From an uncultured Christensenella sp. (GTDB taxonomy: Bacteria > Bacillota > Clostridia > Christensenellales > UBA1242): 12,474 nt of DNA. The notes below the pieces were generated by a model. It ran no database searches, had not been told where the DNA came from, and was given only the letters and a program-made list of their open reading frames with translations. Shown here piece by piece: positions 5,848-12,474 of this stretch; the stretch's first letter is position 1, and every line of letters begins with the position of its first letter. The stretch is taken from the NCBI GenBank assembly GCA_905212505.1, contig CAJMEO010000007.1, positions 1 through 12,474 on the forward strand. The letters are read 5' to 3'. The translations under genes were made by a program, and so were the position numbers.

Positions 5848-6384
5848 CTAAACCTTTTCTAATGTTATATTGTCATTTGTGAAAACACAAATGCTTGAAG
5901 CGATTCCCAAGGCTTTTCGGGCAATTTCTTCACTTGAAAGTGTAGTGTTTTCTATAAGTGCTTTGGCTGCCGCATAGGCATAATTTCCACCACTTCCGAT
6001 TGCACAAATATCACCATCAGGCTCAACAACTTCACCCGTTCCTGAAATCACCAAAATTTTTTCTTTGTCGGCAACAATCATCATTGCTTCCAACTTCCTT
6101 GCAATTTCATCACGTCTGAACTGCACCGCAAGTTCAACCGCACTTCGCATTAAATTTCCTGAAAATTTGTTAAGCATCTCTTCAAATCTTGAACTTAAAC
6201 TGAAAGCATCGGCAACTGAACCAGCAAATCCAATTACAACTTTATCATTATATATTCTTCTAACCTTAACAGCGCTGCTTTTCATGATAACGCTTTGGCT
6301 CATGGTAACCTGCCCATCACCAGCAATTACAGTTTCATTGTTTCTTTTAACCGCAACAATTGTTGTTCCTTTAAGTTGTTCCAT
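5848..6384 (-). CDS. hslV: HslV (ClpQ) peptidase of the HslVU protease, Thr type
   Basis: This proteasome beta-like subunit forms the peptidase rings of HslVU. The 178 residues contain the N-terminal [39 protein letters not shown] and the C-terminal [16 protein letters not shown] block. The catalytic threonine is not at position 2 as in E. coli but at Thr7, behind MEQLKG, so a six-residue propeptide must be removed between Gly6 and Thr7 for activity if the normal mechanism holds. The catalytic aspartate and lysine region of the family (GDG, KVRR) is intact. The gene overlaps trmFO by 14 bases, with its GGGGG ribosome-binding site inside the trmFO end, which implies translational coupling. xerC/codV, which precedes hslV in Bacillus, is missing. 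Confidence 0.95.
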   Translation of the reverse strand: MEQLKGTTIVAVKRNNETVIAGDGQVTMSQSVIMKSSAVKVRRIYNDKVVIGFAGSVADAFSLSSRFEEMLNKFSGNLMRSAVELAVQFRRDEIARKLEAMMIVADKEKILVISGTGEVVEPDGDICAIGSGGNYAYAAAKALIENTTLSSEEIARKALGIASSICVFTNDNITLEKV

Positions 6385-7678
6385 TAATTTCCCCCTTAAT
6401 TTTATTAATATATTCTAAACTATTATTAACTAATTCTAACTTATTTTTACAAATTTGTCTATTAATATTGCTCATTATAACACCAAAATTTGTGTTCATT
6501 GGTTGAAAATGCTTTGGATTTGAATGAGTAATAAAGTAAGCAAGCCCACCAACACAAGTGTAGTTTGGAAGAATAAAAGGTTCTTTTTTGCAAAGATAAT
6601 TATACATATTTATTCCCGCATACAAGCCACTTGCGATAGATTCAACATAGCCTTCAACACCACTGAGTTGACCAGAAATGAAAATGTTTGGATATCTTTT
6701 TAACTGAAAGGTTTCTGTTAAGTTTAGTGGAGCGTTTATAAATGTGTTTTTATGCATTTGTCCATATCTTATAAATTCTGCATTTTTAAGTGCAGGAATT
6801 AACGAAAACACTCTTTTTTGTTCCAAATATTTTAGGTTAGTTTGAAATCCAACAAGATTATACATATTTCCACTTTTGTTTTCTTTTCTTAGTTGCACAA
6901 CAGCAAAAGGTCTTTTGTTTGTTTTTGGATCTATCAGGCCAACAGGTTTTAGTGGACCAAAAAGCAAAGCCTTTTCACCGCGTTTTGCAAGCACTTCAAC
7001 AGCCATGCACCCTTCAAAAACTTTTTTATTTTCAAAGTCTTCTAGTGGTGCAGTTTCGGCAGAAATAAGTTCATCATAAAATTTTTGATATTCTTCTTTT
7101 GTCATCGGACAATTAATATAATCATCGTCACCCTTTTGATATCTGTCCTGAACAAAATAACTTTCTTTATCAAGGCTATCAAAACTAACAATTGGACTCA
7201 TTGCATCAAAAAAATAAAGGCTTTCTTCGTTTAAAAGATTTTTTAAGTTTTCAAGCAATTTTTCACTTGTTAATGGTCCGGTTGCAATTATTGTGGGAAC
7301 ATTTATATCTATTTTTTCAATTTCTTCACTAACAAAATTTAGATTATCAAAACTCTTTAATGCCGAGGTCACTTTTTCAGAAAAAAGTTCTCTATCAACC
7401 GCCAAACTTTGCCCAGCGGGAACTTGAGTTTCATAAGCAATTTTAATAAGCAAACTGTCAAGAAGTTTTAATTCTTCTTTTAAAAGCCCCTTGCAACTTT
7501 CAGGGTTTTTTGATTTTAAACTGTTGCTGCAAACAAGTTCGGCAAAATTAGGATTTGTATGTGCAGGGGAAAATTTATTCGGTTTCATATCAAACAAATT
7601 AACTTTAACCCCTCGCTTTAAAAGTTGATATGCAGCTTCACAGCCCGCAAGCCCAGCACCAACAACATTAACTGTCAC
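6371..7678 (-). CDS. trmFO: tRNA m5U54 methyltransferase, folate/FAD-dependent TrmFO
   Basis: TrmFO methylates U54 in the T-loop of tRNAs using methylenetetrahydrofolate and FAD. With a GTG start at 7678 the product has 435 residues, the same as the B. subtilis enzyme, and begins with the expected [15 protein letters not shown] dinucleotide-binding motif. [12 protein letters not shown] carries the conserved Cys (Cys50 from this start) and [11 protein letters not shown] the second (Cys224), matching the two functional cysteines. [14 protein letters not shown]-like motifs appear as [14 protein letters not shown] near the C-terminus. A TTG at 7696 would add six basic residues; I prefer GTG because AGGGGA lies 6 bases before it. 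The gene overlaps topA by 11 bases and hslV by 14, so it sits tightly inside the operon. Confidence 0.93.
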   Translation of the reverse strand: MTVNVVGAGLAGCEAAYQLLKRGVKVNLFDMKPNKFSPAHTNPNFAELVCSNSLKSKNPESCKGLLKEELKLLDSLLIKIAYETQVPAGQSLAVDRELFSEKVTSALKSFDNLNFVSEEIEKIDINVPTIIATGPLTSEKLLENLKNLLNEESLYFFDAMSPIVSFDSLDKESYFVQDRYQKGDDDYINCPMTKEEYQKFYDELISAETAPLEDFENKKVFEGCMAVEVLAKRGEKALLFGPLKPVGLIDPKTNKRPFAVVQLRKENKSGNMYNLVGFQTNLKYLEQKRVFSLIPALKNAEFIRYGQMHKNTFINAPLNLTETFQLKRYPNIFISGQLSGVEGYVESIASGLYAGINMYNYLCKKEPFILPNYTCVGGLAYFITHSNPKHFQPMNTNFGVIMSNINRQICKNKLELVNNSLEYINKIKGEINGTT

Positions 7679-9770
7679 TTTTCTTCCCCTTTTCAATTTT
7701 CATAATGTTTTTGCATTTTGGATAGTTCGGACAAGCATAAAAATAGCCATATCTTCCATTCTTTAATGTCATTTTCGCCCCACATTTATCACAGATAACT
7801 TCTTTTTCTGGATCTATTCCATCTGGATAAATATTTTTTATGTTATCACATTTTGGATAGTTTGAACAACCCAAAAATTTTCCAAATTTCCCTTGTTTTT
7901 CAACCATTCTTGCGCCACATTTTTCACAAACGATGTCAGTAACTTTGTCAACTTGTTTTTCACTTCCGTCCAAATTTTTTATGTTTTTACACTTTGGATA
8001 GTTCGGACAAGCCAAAAATTTTCCATACTTTCCTTCTCGTTCAACCATTTTTGCACCACATTTATCACAAACAACATCTGTCACTTTAACTTCCCCCACA
8101 CTTGCTCCAGCACTTTTAAGTTGTGGAATAAATTTTTGATAAAACCCATCAATAAGTTTATGCCAATCTCGTTTTCCTTCGGCAATTTCGTCAAGAGCGG
8201 TTTCCATTTGCGCCGTAAAATTAATATTTATGGTTTTTGCAAAGTTTTTTTCCAAAAATTCCATAACTTTAAATGCCGTTTCGGTTGGCACAATACTTTT
8301 TCCGTCTTTATTGCAATATCTTGAAAGCAAAACATTAATTGTTGCCGCATAAGTTGCAGGTCTTCCAATACCTTTATCTTCCATTGCCTTAACAATTGAT
8401 GCTTCTGTATATCTTGGCTCTGGCTTTGTAAATTTTTGTTCTGGAATAAATTCCAAAATACTTAAATTGTCATTATTTTCAAGCGGTGGAAGTTTAATTT
8501 CATTTTCTTTATCTTTGTCAATATAAACTGCAGTATAGCCCAAAAATTTTGGAGTTTTTCCACTAACTTTAAAATTATAATCACCAGCAGTAATGTCAAC
8601 TACAACACTATTATATTCTGCATCACTCATTTGACTTGCTAAAAATCTGTTGTATATCAACTTATACAATTTATATAAATCATTATCTATTTTATCTTTT
8701 AAACTTTCTGGAGTTCTGTTTATATCAATTGGTCTTATTGCTTCATGTGCATCTTGAGCATCATCTTTTGATTTATAAAGATTGAATTTTTTTGGTGCAA
8801 AATTTTCACCAAAATTTTTTGTTATAAATTCTTTTGCTTTTATTTGTGCGCCTTCGCTAACCCTTGTTGAATCTGATCTGATGTATGTTACTAATGCAAT
8901 TTTGCCTTCACCTTTAATGTCTGTTCCAGCATAAAGGGTTTGGGCAAGATTAGTGGTTTTTTTAACACTAAAATTAAGTTTATTGCCTGCATCTTGTTGC
9001 ATTGTTGATGTTGTGAATGGTGGCTGTGGATGACTTTTTGTTACTGTTTTTTTAACGTTTTTTACAACAAAATTTTGATTTTTTAATTCTTCCAAAACCC
9101 TGTCCATTTCTTCTTTATTCTTTATTTTGTCATCATTTTTTAAATTTAATTGTGCTTTAAAATCGGGCTTAAACCCGTCTTTTCTTAAATTTACATTAAG
9201 TGTCCAATATTCTTGCGGAACAAATGCCAAAATTTCTTTTTCTCGGTCTACAATAAGTTTTAATGCCGCACTTTGCACACGACCAGCACTTAAATTTGGC
9301 TTTATTTTTTTGCATAGTATTGGAGAAATCTTATAGCCCACAAGCCTATCCAAAACCCTTCTTGCTTGCTGAGCATTAACAAGGGCTTTATCTATTATTC
9401 TTGGTTCTTTTAAAGCCTTGTTTATTGTGTCTTTATCAATAGAGTTAAAAGCAACTCTCACTTTTTGATTTGGGTCTAAATTCAAAATATAAGCAATATG
9501 ATATGCAATTGCTTCTCCTTCACGGTCTGGGTCGGTTGCGATATAAATGTTGTCTGCTTTTTTTGCCAAACTAATTAATTGATTAACAATTTTTTGTTTA
9601 TCTGGCATTATTTCATAAATTGGTTCATAATTGTTATTTATTTGAACTGCCAAACTTTTTGTTGGCAAATCTCTCACATGACCCACTGTGGCAAAAACCT
9701 TAAAGTCTTTGCCAAGATATTTATTTACTGATTCTTCTTTGTTTGGTGCTTCAATTATAAATAAATTCAT
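7668..9770 (-). CDS. topA: DNA topoisomerase I (type IA)
   Basis: TopA relaxes negative supercoils through a covalent 5'-phosphotyrosine link. The 700 residues show the Toprim domain first (IIEAP with Glu7, TVGHVRDLP 28-36, ATDPDREGEAIA 78-89), then SAGRVQSAAL (161-170) and TYIRSDSTRVSEGA with catalytic Tyr296, HEAIRP (342-347), and GIGRPATYA (467-475). Three four-cysteine zinc ribbons close the protein (Cys568/571/588/594, 615/618/635/641, 660/663/680/686), each with a K/RYGxF or KFGKF and NYPKC core. The N-terminal motif reads IEAPNKEESVNKYLG rather than the common VESPAKAKTI, keeping the glutamate and one lysine. The ATG at 9770 follows AAGGAG, which overlaps the dprA stop codon. Confidence 0.96.
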   Translation of the reverse strand: MNLFIIEAPNKEESVNKYLGKDFKVFATVGHVRDLPTKSLAVQINNNYEPIYEIMPDKQKIVNQLISLAKKADNIYIATDPDREGEAIAYHIAYILNLDPNQKVRVAFNSIDKDTINKALKEPRIIDKALVNAQQARRVLDRLVGYKISPILCKKIKPNLSAGRVQSAALKLIVDREKEILAFVPQEYWTLNVNLRKDGFKPDFKAQLNLKNDDKIKNKEEMDRVLEELKNQNFVVKNVKKTVTKSHPQPPFTTSTMQQDAGNKLNFSVKKTTNLAQTLYAGTDIKGEGKIALVTYIRSDSTRVSEGAQIKAKEFITKNFGENFAPKKFNLYKSKDDAQDAHEAIRPIDINRTPESLKDKIDNDLYKLYKLIYNRFLASQMSDAEYNSVVVDITAGDYNFKVSGKTPKFLGYTAVYIDKDKENEIKLPPLENNDNLSILEFIPEQKFTKPEPRYTEASIVKAMEDKGIGRPATYAATINVLLSRYCNKDGKSIVPTETAFKVMEFLEKNFAKTININFTAQMETALDEIAEGKRDWHKLIDGFYQKFIPQLKSAGASVGEVKVTDVVCDKCGAKMVEREGKYGKFLACPNYPKCKNIKNLDGSEKQVDKVTDIVCEKCGARMVEKQGKFGKFLGCSNYPKCDNIKNIYPDGIDPEKEVICDKCGAKMTLKNGRYGYFYACPNYPKCKNIMKIEKGKKSDS
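7685..7690 (-). promoter_or_regulatory. Ribosome-binding site favouring the GTG start of trmFO
   Basis: AGGGGA on the minus strand, inside the last codons of topA, is 6 bases before GTG at 7678. The upstream TTG at 7696 has no comparable site. Confidence 0.65.
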
Positions 9771-9778
9771 ATAACTCC

Positions 9779-10873
9779 TTAAAGCGAATAAATGTTTCCC
9801 GCCAATTTTTTAATTATTCCACGAAACGACAACATTGTCAACAATTTTGTTAACGTTTGAACGTCAAAATTTGTTTTCACCAAAATTTCGTCAAAAGTTT
9901 GTTCGCCGTCTTTTAGTATATCAAAAAGCAGAGCTTCTTCCAAACTTAACTGAACTGTTTTTGGTTTGATTTTGTATTTTGGCTTATTAAAGACTTCTAA
10001 TATATCATTAACATCCAAAGTTATTGTCCCCTGCATGCTTTTTATCAAACTATTGCACCCCTCACTTTGCCCACTTGTAATGTTTCCGGGAACAACAAAT
10101 AATTCTTTTCCAAATTCAAGGGCATACTCTTTTGTGTACATTGTTCCACTTTTCAAACTTGCTTCGGTTATTAAAACACCATTAGACAAAGCCGCAATAA
10201 TTCTGTTGCGCATTGGAAAATCGTAACTTTGAGCACAGTAATAAGGTGGTTTTTCAGTGATTAATAGCCCAGTTTTTGCAATTTCTTCACTTAGTTTTGT
10301 GTTCAAAACAGGATAAATTTTATCAAGTCCGCCGGCAACAACAGCAATTGTTTTCCCTCCAGCATCAAGACAAGCGCGATGCGAAATTGTATCAACCCCG
10401 TCCGCCAAACCGCTAACAATATTAAAACGATTTTCAGAAAGTTCACGTGCAAATTTTTCGGTTATTTGTTTTCCATAATTAGTTGGCTTTCGAGTTCCAA
10501 CCATTGCTATGTTTATGTTATTTTCGATATCCATTAAACCTGTGTCACCTTTGCAATACAAAACAAGAGGTGGATTATTTTCTTCACCCATATCAACCAA
10601 ACTTTTTGGATAATTCTCACTTTTCAAGGTTATAAGTTTAATTCCCTTTTTTAAAAGCGAATTTATATAATCATCTATATTGTTATTTTTTATATCAATT
10701 TGCATTTGTGCAAATTGTGAATAAGACACTATATCTTTTATTTTATCAAAGTTAGAAATAAAATTTTCAAAAAAGTTCTCATCAAAAAGAGCATCAAAAA
10801 TTTTAACACGTTTTTTGTATGTTAAAAATTCAAATTTATCAAGCCATATCAATATTTTTTCTTCTACTCTCAA
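9779..10873 (-). CDS. dprA: DNA processing protein DprA (Smf), recombination mediator
   Basis: DprA binds incoming single-stranded DNA during natural transformation and loads RecA on it. From the chosen start the protein has 364 residues: an N-terminal helical region (to about 105), then the Rossmann-like DprA fold with AMVGTRKPTNYG, IVSGLADGVDTISHRA, AVVAGGLDKIYP, FPMRNRIIAALS, ITEASLKSGTMYT and FVVPGN, then a C-terminal winged-helix-like segment (about 305-364). No ATG is available. The frame allows TTG at 10885, overlapping comM by 10 bases, or TTG at 10873, 2 bases past the comM stop. I chose 10873 because GGGTG lies 5 bases upstream of it and the family N-terminus starts nearby. The fold is complete, but whether the host is competent cannot be seen here. 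Confidence 0.92.
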   Translation of the reverse strand: MRVEEKILIWLDKFEFLTYKKRVKIFDALFDENFFENFISNFDKIKDIVSYSQFAQMQIDIKNNNIDDYINSLLKKGIKLITLKSENYPKSLVDMGEENNPPLVLYCKGDTGLMDIENNINIAMVGTRKPTNYGKQITEKFARELSENRFNIVSGLADGVDTISHRACLDAGGKTIAVVAGGLDKIYPVLNTKLSEEIAKTGLLITEKPPYYCAQSYDFPMRNRIIAALSNGVLITEASLKSGTMYTKEYALEFGKELFVVPGNITSGQSEGCNSLIKSMQGTITLDVNDILEVFNKPKYKIKPKTVQLSLEEALLFDILKDGEQTFDEILVKTNFDVQTLTKLLTMLSFRGIIKKLAGNIYSL

Positions 10874-10875
10874 TT

Positions 10876-12411
10876 TTACACCCAAAATTTATTATCTAAA
10901 GTTCGATAGCTTATTGCCTCTAAAAGATGATTTTGTTTTATATTCTCTTCGCCATCCAAATCGGCAATTGTTCTGGCAACTTTCAAAATTCTATTGTTTG
11001 CTCTTGCTGTTAAATTGTATGTTTCAAATGCAATTTTCATAATTTTTTGGCATTCTTCATCTAGTTTGCAATATTTAGTGCACATTTTGTTTGTCATGCT
11101 CGCATTATTAAACACATTTGAATCTTTAAACCTTTCAGTTTGAATTTTTCTTGCCTTGTCAACTCTTTGTTTTATTTGCTCACTTGTTTCTTCTTGCCTT
11201 GTTGATTGAAGGTCAGAATAATCCACACTTTCAACTTCAACATGCAAATCAATTCTGTCCATTATAGGCCCACTTAATTTGTTTAGATATTTATGAATTT
11301 GACTTGATGTGCACTTACACTCTTTTTTCTTGCTTCCATAATATCCGCAAGGACAAGGATTCATGCTTGCAATCAGATTAAATCGTGCTGGATATTCAAT
11401 TGTTTGAGCAAGCCTTGAAACAGTTATAACGCCATCTTCAAGCGGTTGACGCATAGCTTCAACAACACTTCGAGAATATTCAGGAAGTTCATCCAAAAAT
11501 AGCACTCCATTGTGTGCAAGGCTGATTTCTCCGGGTTTTGCAAGCCTTCCACCACCTGTTAAAGCAACAGTTGTTGCGGTGTGATGAGGGGCTCTGAACG
11601 GACGATTAACAATAATGCCATCTTTACTGTCTAGCGTTCCGGCCACACTGTGTATTTTTGTAACTTCAAGTGCTTCTTCAAAAGTCATATCTGGAAGAAT
11701 TGTTGGAAAGCATCTTGCAAGCATAGTTTTTCCGCTTCCGGGTGGACCAATCATTAGCATGTTATGTCCGCCCGCAGCTGCAATTTCTAATGCACGCTTT
11801 GCCGCATATTGACCTTTAACTTGACAAAAATCTTCCGAAACAAAACTTTTTGCTTTGATCTCTTCAAACTTTGTTGCTTTAACAGGTTCTAAAGTTTTTT
11901 CACAATTAAAAAAGTCAACAACTTCCTTAAGAGTTTTTAATGCATAGGTTTCAACGCCCTCAATAAAACTTGCTTCTTGGGCATTTTCAAATGGAATGAT
12001 AACCTTATTAAACCCTGCTAAGCGCATAGAAATTAATATTGGCAAAATCCCATTAACTTTTCTTAAATCTCCATTCAAAGAAAGTTCACCTATCAAAACA
12101 TATTTGCTTAATTCTTCATTTTTAATCTGACCAGTTGCTCCTAAAATTCCAACAGCAATTGCAAGGTCATAATAAGTGCCCTCTTTTTTTGTGTCTGCTG
12201 GTGCCAAGTTTACCACTATTTTATTTTTTGGAAATTCTAAATTCTCGGTGTTTTTAATGGCGCTTCTAACTCTTTCTTTGCTCTCTTTTATTGCTGTATC
12301 GGCAAGGCCAACAACATCATAGCCCGGAAGCCCATTATGAATATCCACTTCAACTTGAACACTATATCCTTCAATTCCTAACAATCCAAAACTTAAAACT
12401 TTACTTATCAT
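10876..12411 (-). CDS. comM: ComM/YifB family AAA+ ATPase (Mg chelatase-like)
   Basis: ComM is a hexameric helicase that promotes branch migration during integration of transforming DNA; many Bacillota carry it beside dprA. The 511 residues match the family length. An N-terminal Lon-protease-like domain (about 1-165) carries GLPGYDVVGLADTAIKES and VVNLAPADTKKEG. The AAA+ core has Walker A GPPGSGKT at 222-229, RPFRAPHHTAT at 270-280, Walker B GVLFLDEL at 302-309, and a four-cysteine site NPCPCGYYG plus ECKC (Cys353, 355, 365, 367) that probably binds zinc. The Mg chelatase-like C-terminal domain with TARANNRILKVARTIADL follows. The ATG at 12411 is preceded by AGGTGA and an extended -10 promoter, so this is the first gene of the operon. 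Confidence 0.94.
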   Translation of the reverse strand: MISKVLSFGLLGIEGYSVQVEVDIHNGLPGYDVVGLADTAIKESKERVRSAIKNTENLEFPKNKIVVNLAPADTKKEGTYYDLAIAVGILGATGQIKNEELSKYVLIGELSLNGDLRKVNGILPILISMRLAGFNKVIIPFENAQEASFIEGVETYALKTLKEVVDFFNCEKTLEPVKATKFEEIKAKSFVSEDFCQVKGQYAAKRALEIAAAGGHNMLMIGPPGSGKTMLARCFPTILPDMTFEEALEVTKIHSVAGTLDSKDGIIVNRPFRAPHHTATTVALTGGGRLAKPGEISLAHNGVLFLDELPEYSRSVVEAMRQPLEDGVITVSRLAQTIEYPARFNLIASMNPCPCGYYGSKKKECKCTSSQIHKYLNKLSGPIMDRIDLHVEVESVDYSDLQSTRQEETSEQIKQRVDKARKIQTERFKDSNVFNNASMTNKMCTKYCKLDEECQKIMKIAFETYNLTARANNRILKVARTIADLDGEENIKQNHLLEAISYRTLDNKFWV

Positions 12412-12427
12412 TTGTCACCTAATTTTT

Positions 12428-12455
12428 ATTATAGCAAAATTTTTCAAATAAACAA
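12428..12455 (-). promoter_or_regulatory. Extended -10 promoter of the comM operon
   Basis: On the minus strand a perfect TATAAT (12428-12433) is preceded by TGC, making an extended -10 element. TTGTTT (12450-12455) at 16 bases is a weak -35. The predicted leader is about 10 bases and includes the AGGTGA ribosome-binding site. Nothing else is seen between 12412 and the window end. Confidence 0.68.
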
Positions 12456-12474
12456 ACAAATTTAAATAAAAAAT

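Noticed and set aside
6065-6418. Plus-strand open frame of 117 codons across hslV
   Set aside because: It is the complement of a conserved gene and reads as a Ser/Leu-rich artefact with no recognisable domain or start signal.
7700-8080. Repeated DNA segments that might suggest a repeat array
   Set aside because: The repeats are about 120-145 bases apart, imperfect and in frame with the three TopA zinc ribbons, so they are protein repeats and not a CRISPR array.
7893-8324. Plus-strand open frame of 143 codons across the end of topA
   Set aside because: It is the reverse complement of the zinc-ribbon region; its apparent internal repeats mirror the three ribbons.

Overview
The window is an AT-rich bacterial segment of about 12.5 kb in which all larger genes lie on the minus strand. 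The gene order dprA-topA-trmFO-hslV-hslU and the neighbouring pair ruvX / DUF1292 (the yrrK-yrzB pair of Bacillus) point to Bacillota, probably a Clostridia-like lineage. This placement rests on synteny, strong Shine-Dalgarno sites, sigma-A type promoters and base composition; no rRNA is present to fix it. The standard genetic code fits, and I see no frameshifts or broken genes.

Region by region, from left to right. Bases 1 to about 127 are of clearly different composition (about half G+C) and stop abruptly where AT-rich DNA begins; this may be a chimeric contig end. Bases 146-899 carry a DUF1292 protein and the RuvX nuclease. Bases 900-1475 are intergenic apart from one small gene on the plus strand (1144-1278), a 44-residue single-span membrane protein with a perfect ribosome-binding site; a bidirectional hairpin terminator separates it from the converging isc genes. 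Bases 1476-3052 hold iscU and a group I cysteine desulfurase iscS, overlapping by one base, behind a near-consensus promoter. A thioredoxin (3258-3575) and the tRNA t6A dehydratase TcdA (3739-4422) follow, each probably its own unit.

Bases 4456-12455 form one compact operon, read from right to left: an extended -10 promoter, then comM/yifB, dprA, topA, trmFO, hslV, hslU, and a rho-independent terminator. Genes overlap or are separated by at most about 10 bases. It combines handling of incoming single-stranded DNA (ComM, DprA), supercoil relaxation (TopA), tRNA m5U54 methylation (TrmFO) and ATP-dependent proteolysis (HslVU). The xerC/codV gene normally found between trmFO and hslV, and codY normally found after hslU, are both absent.

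Most of the window is conserved housekeeping DNA and I found no convincing new multi-gene system. The observations most worth a second look are a tcdA mRNA that appears leaderless, with its promoter touching the preceding terminator; the small membrane protein gene with nearby palindrome and duplicated hairpin arm; the probable Gly-Thr propeptide of HslV; the missing codV and codY; and the foreign-looking left end.
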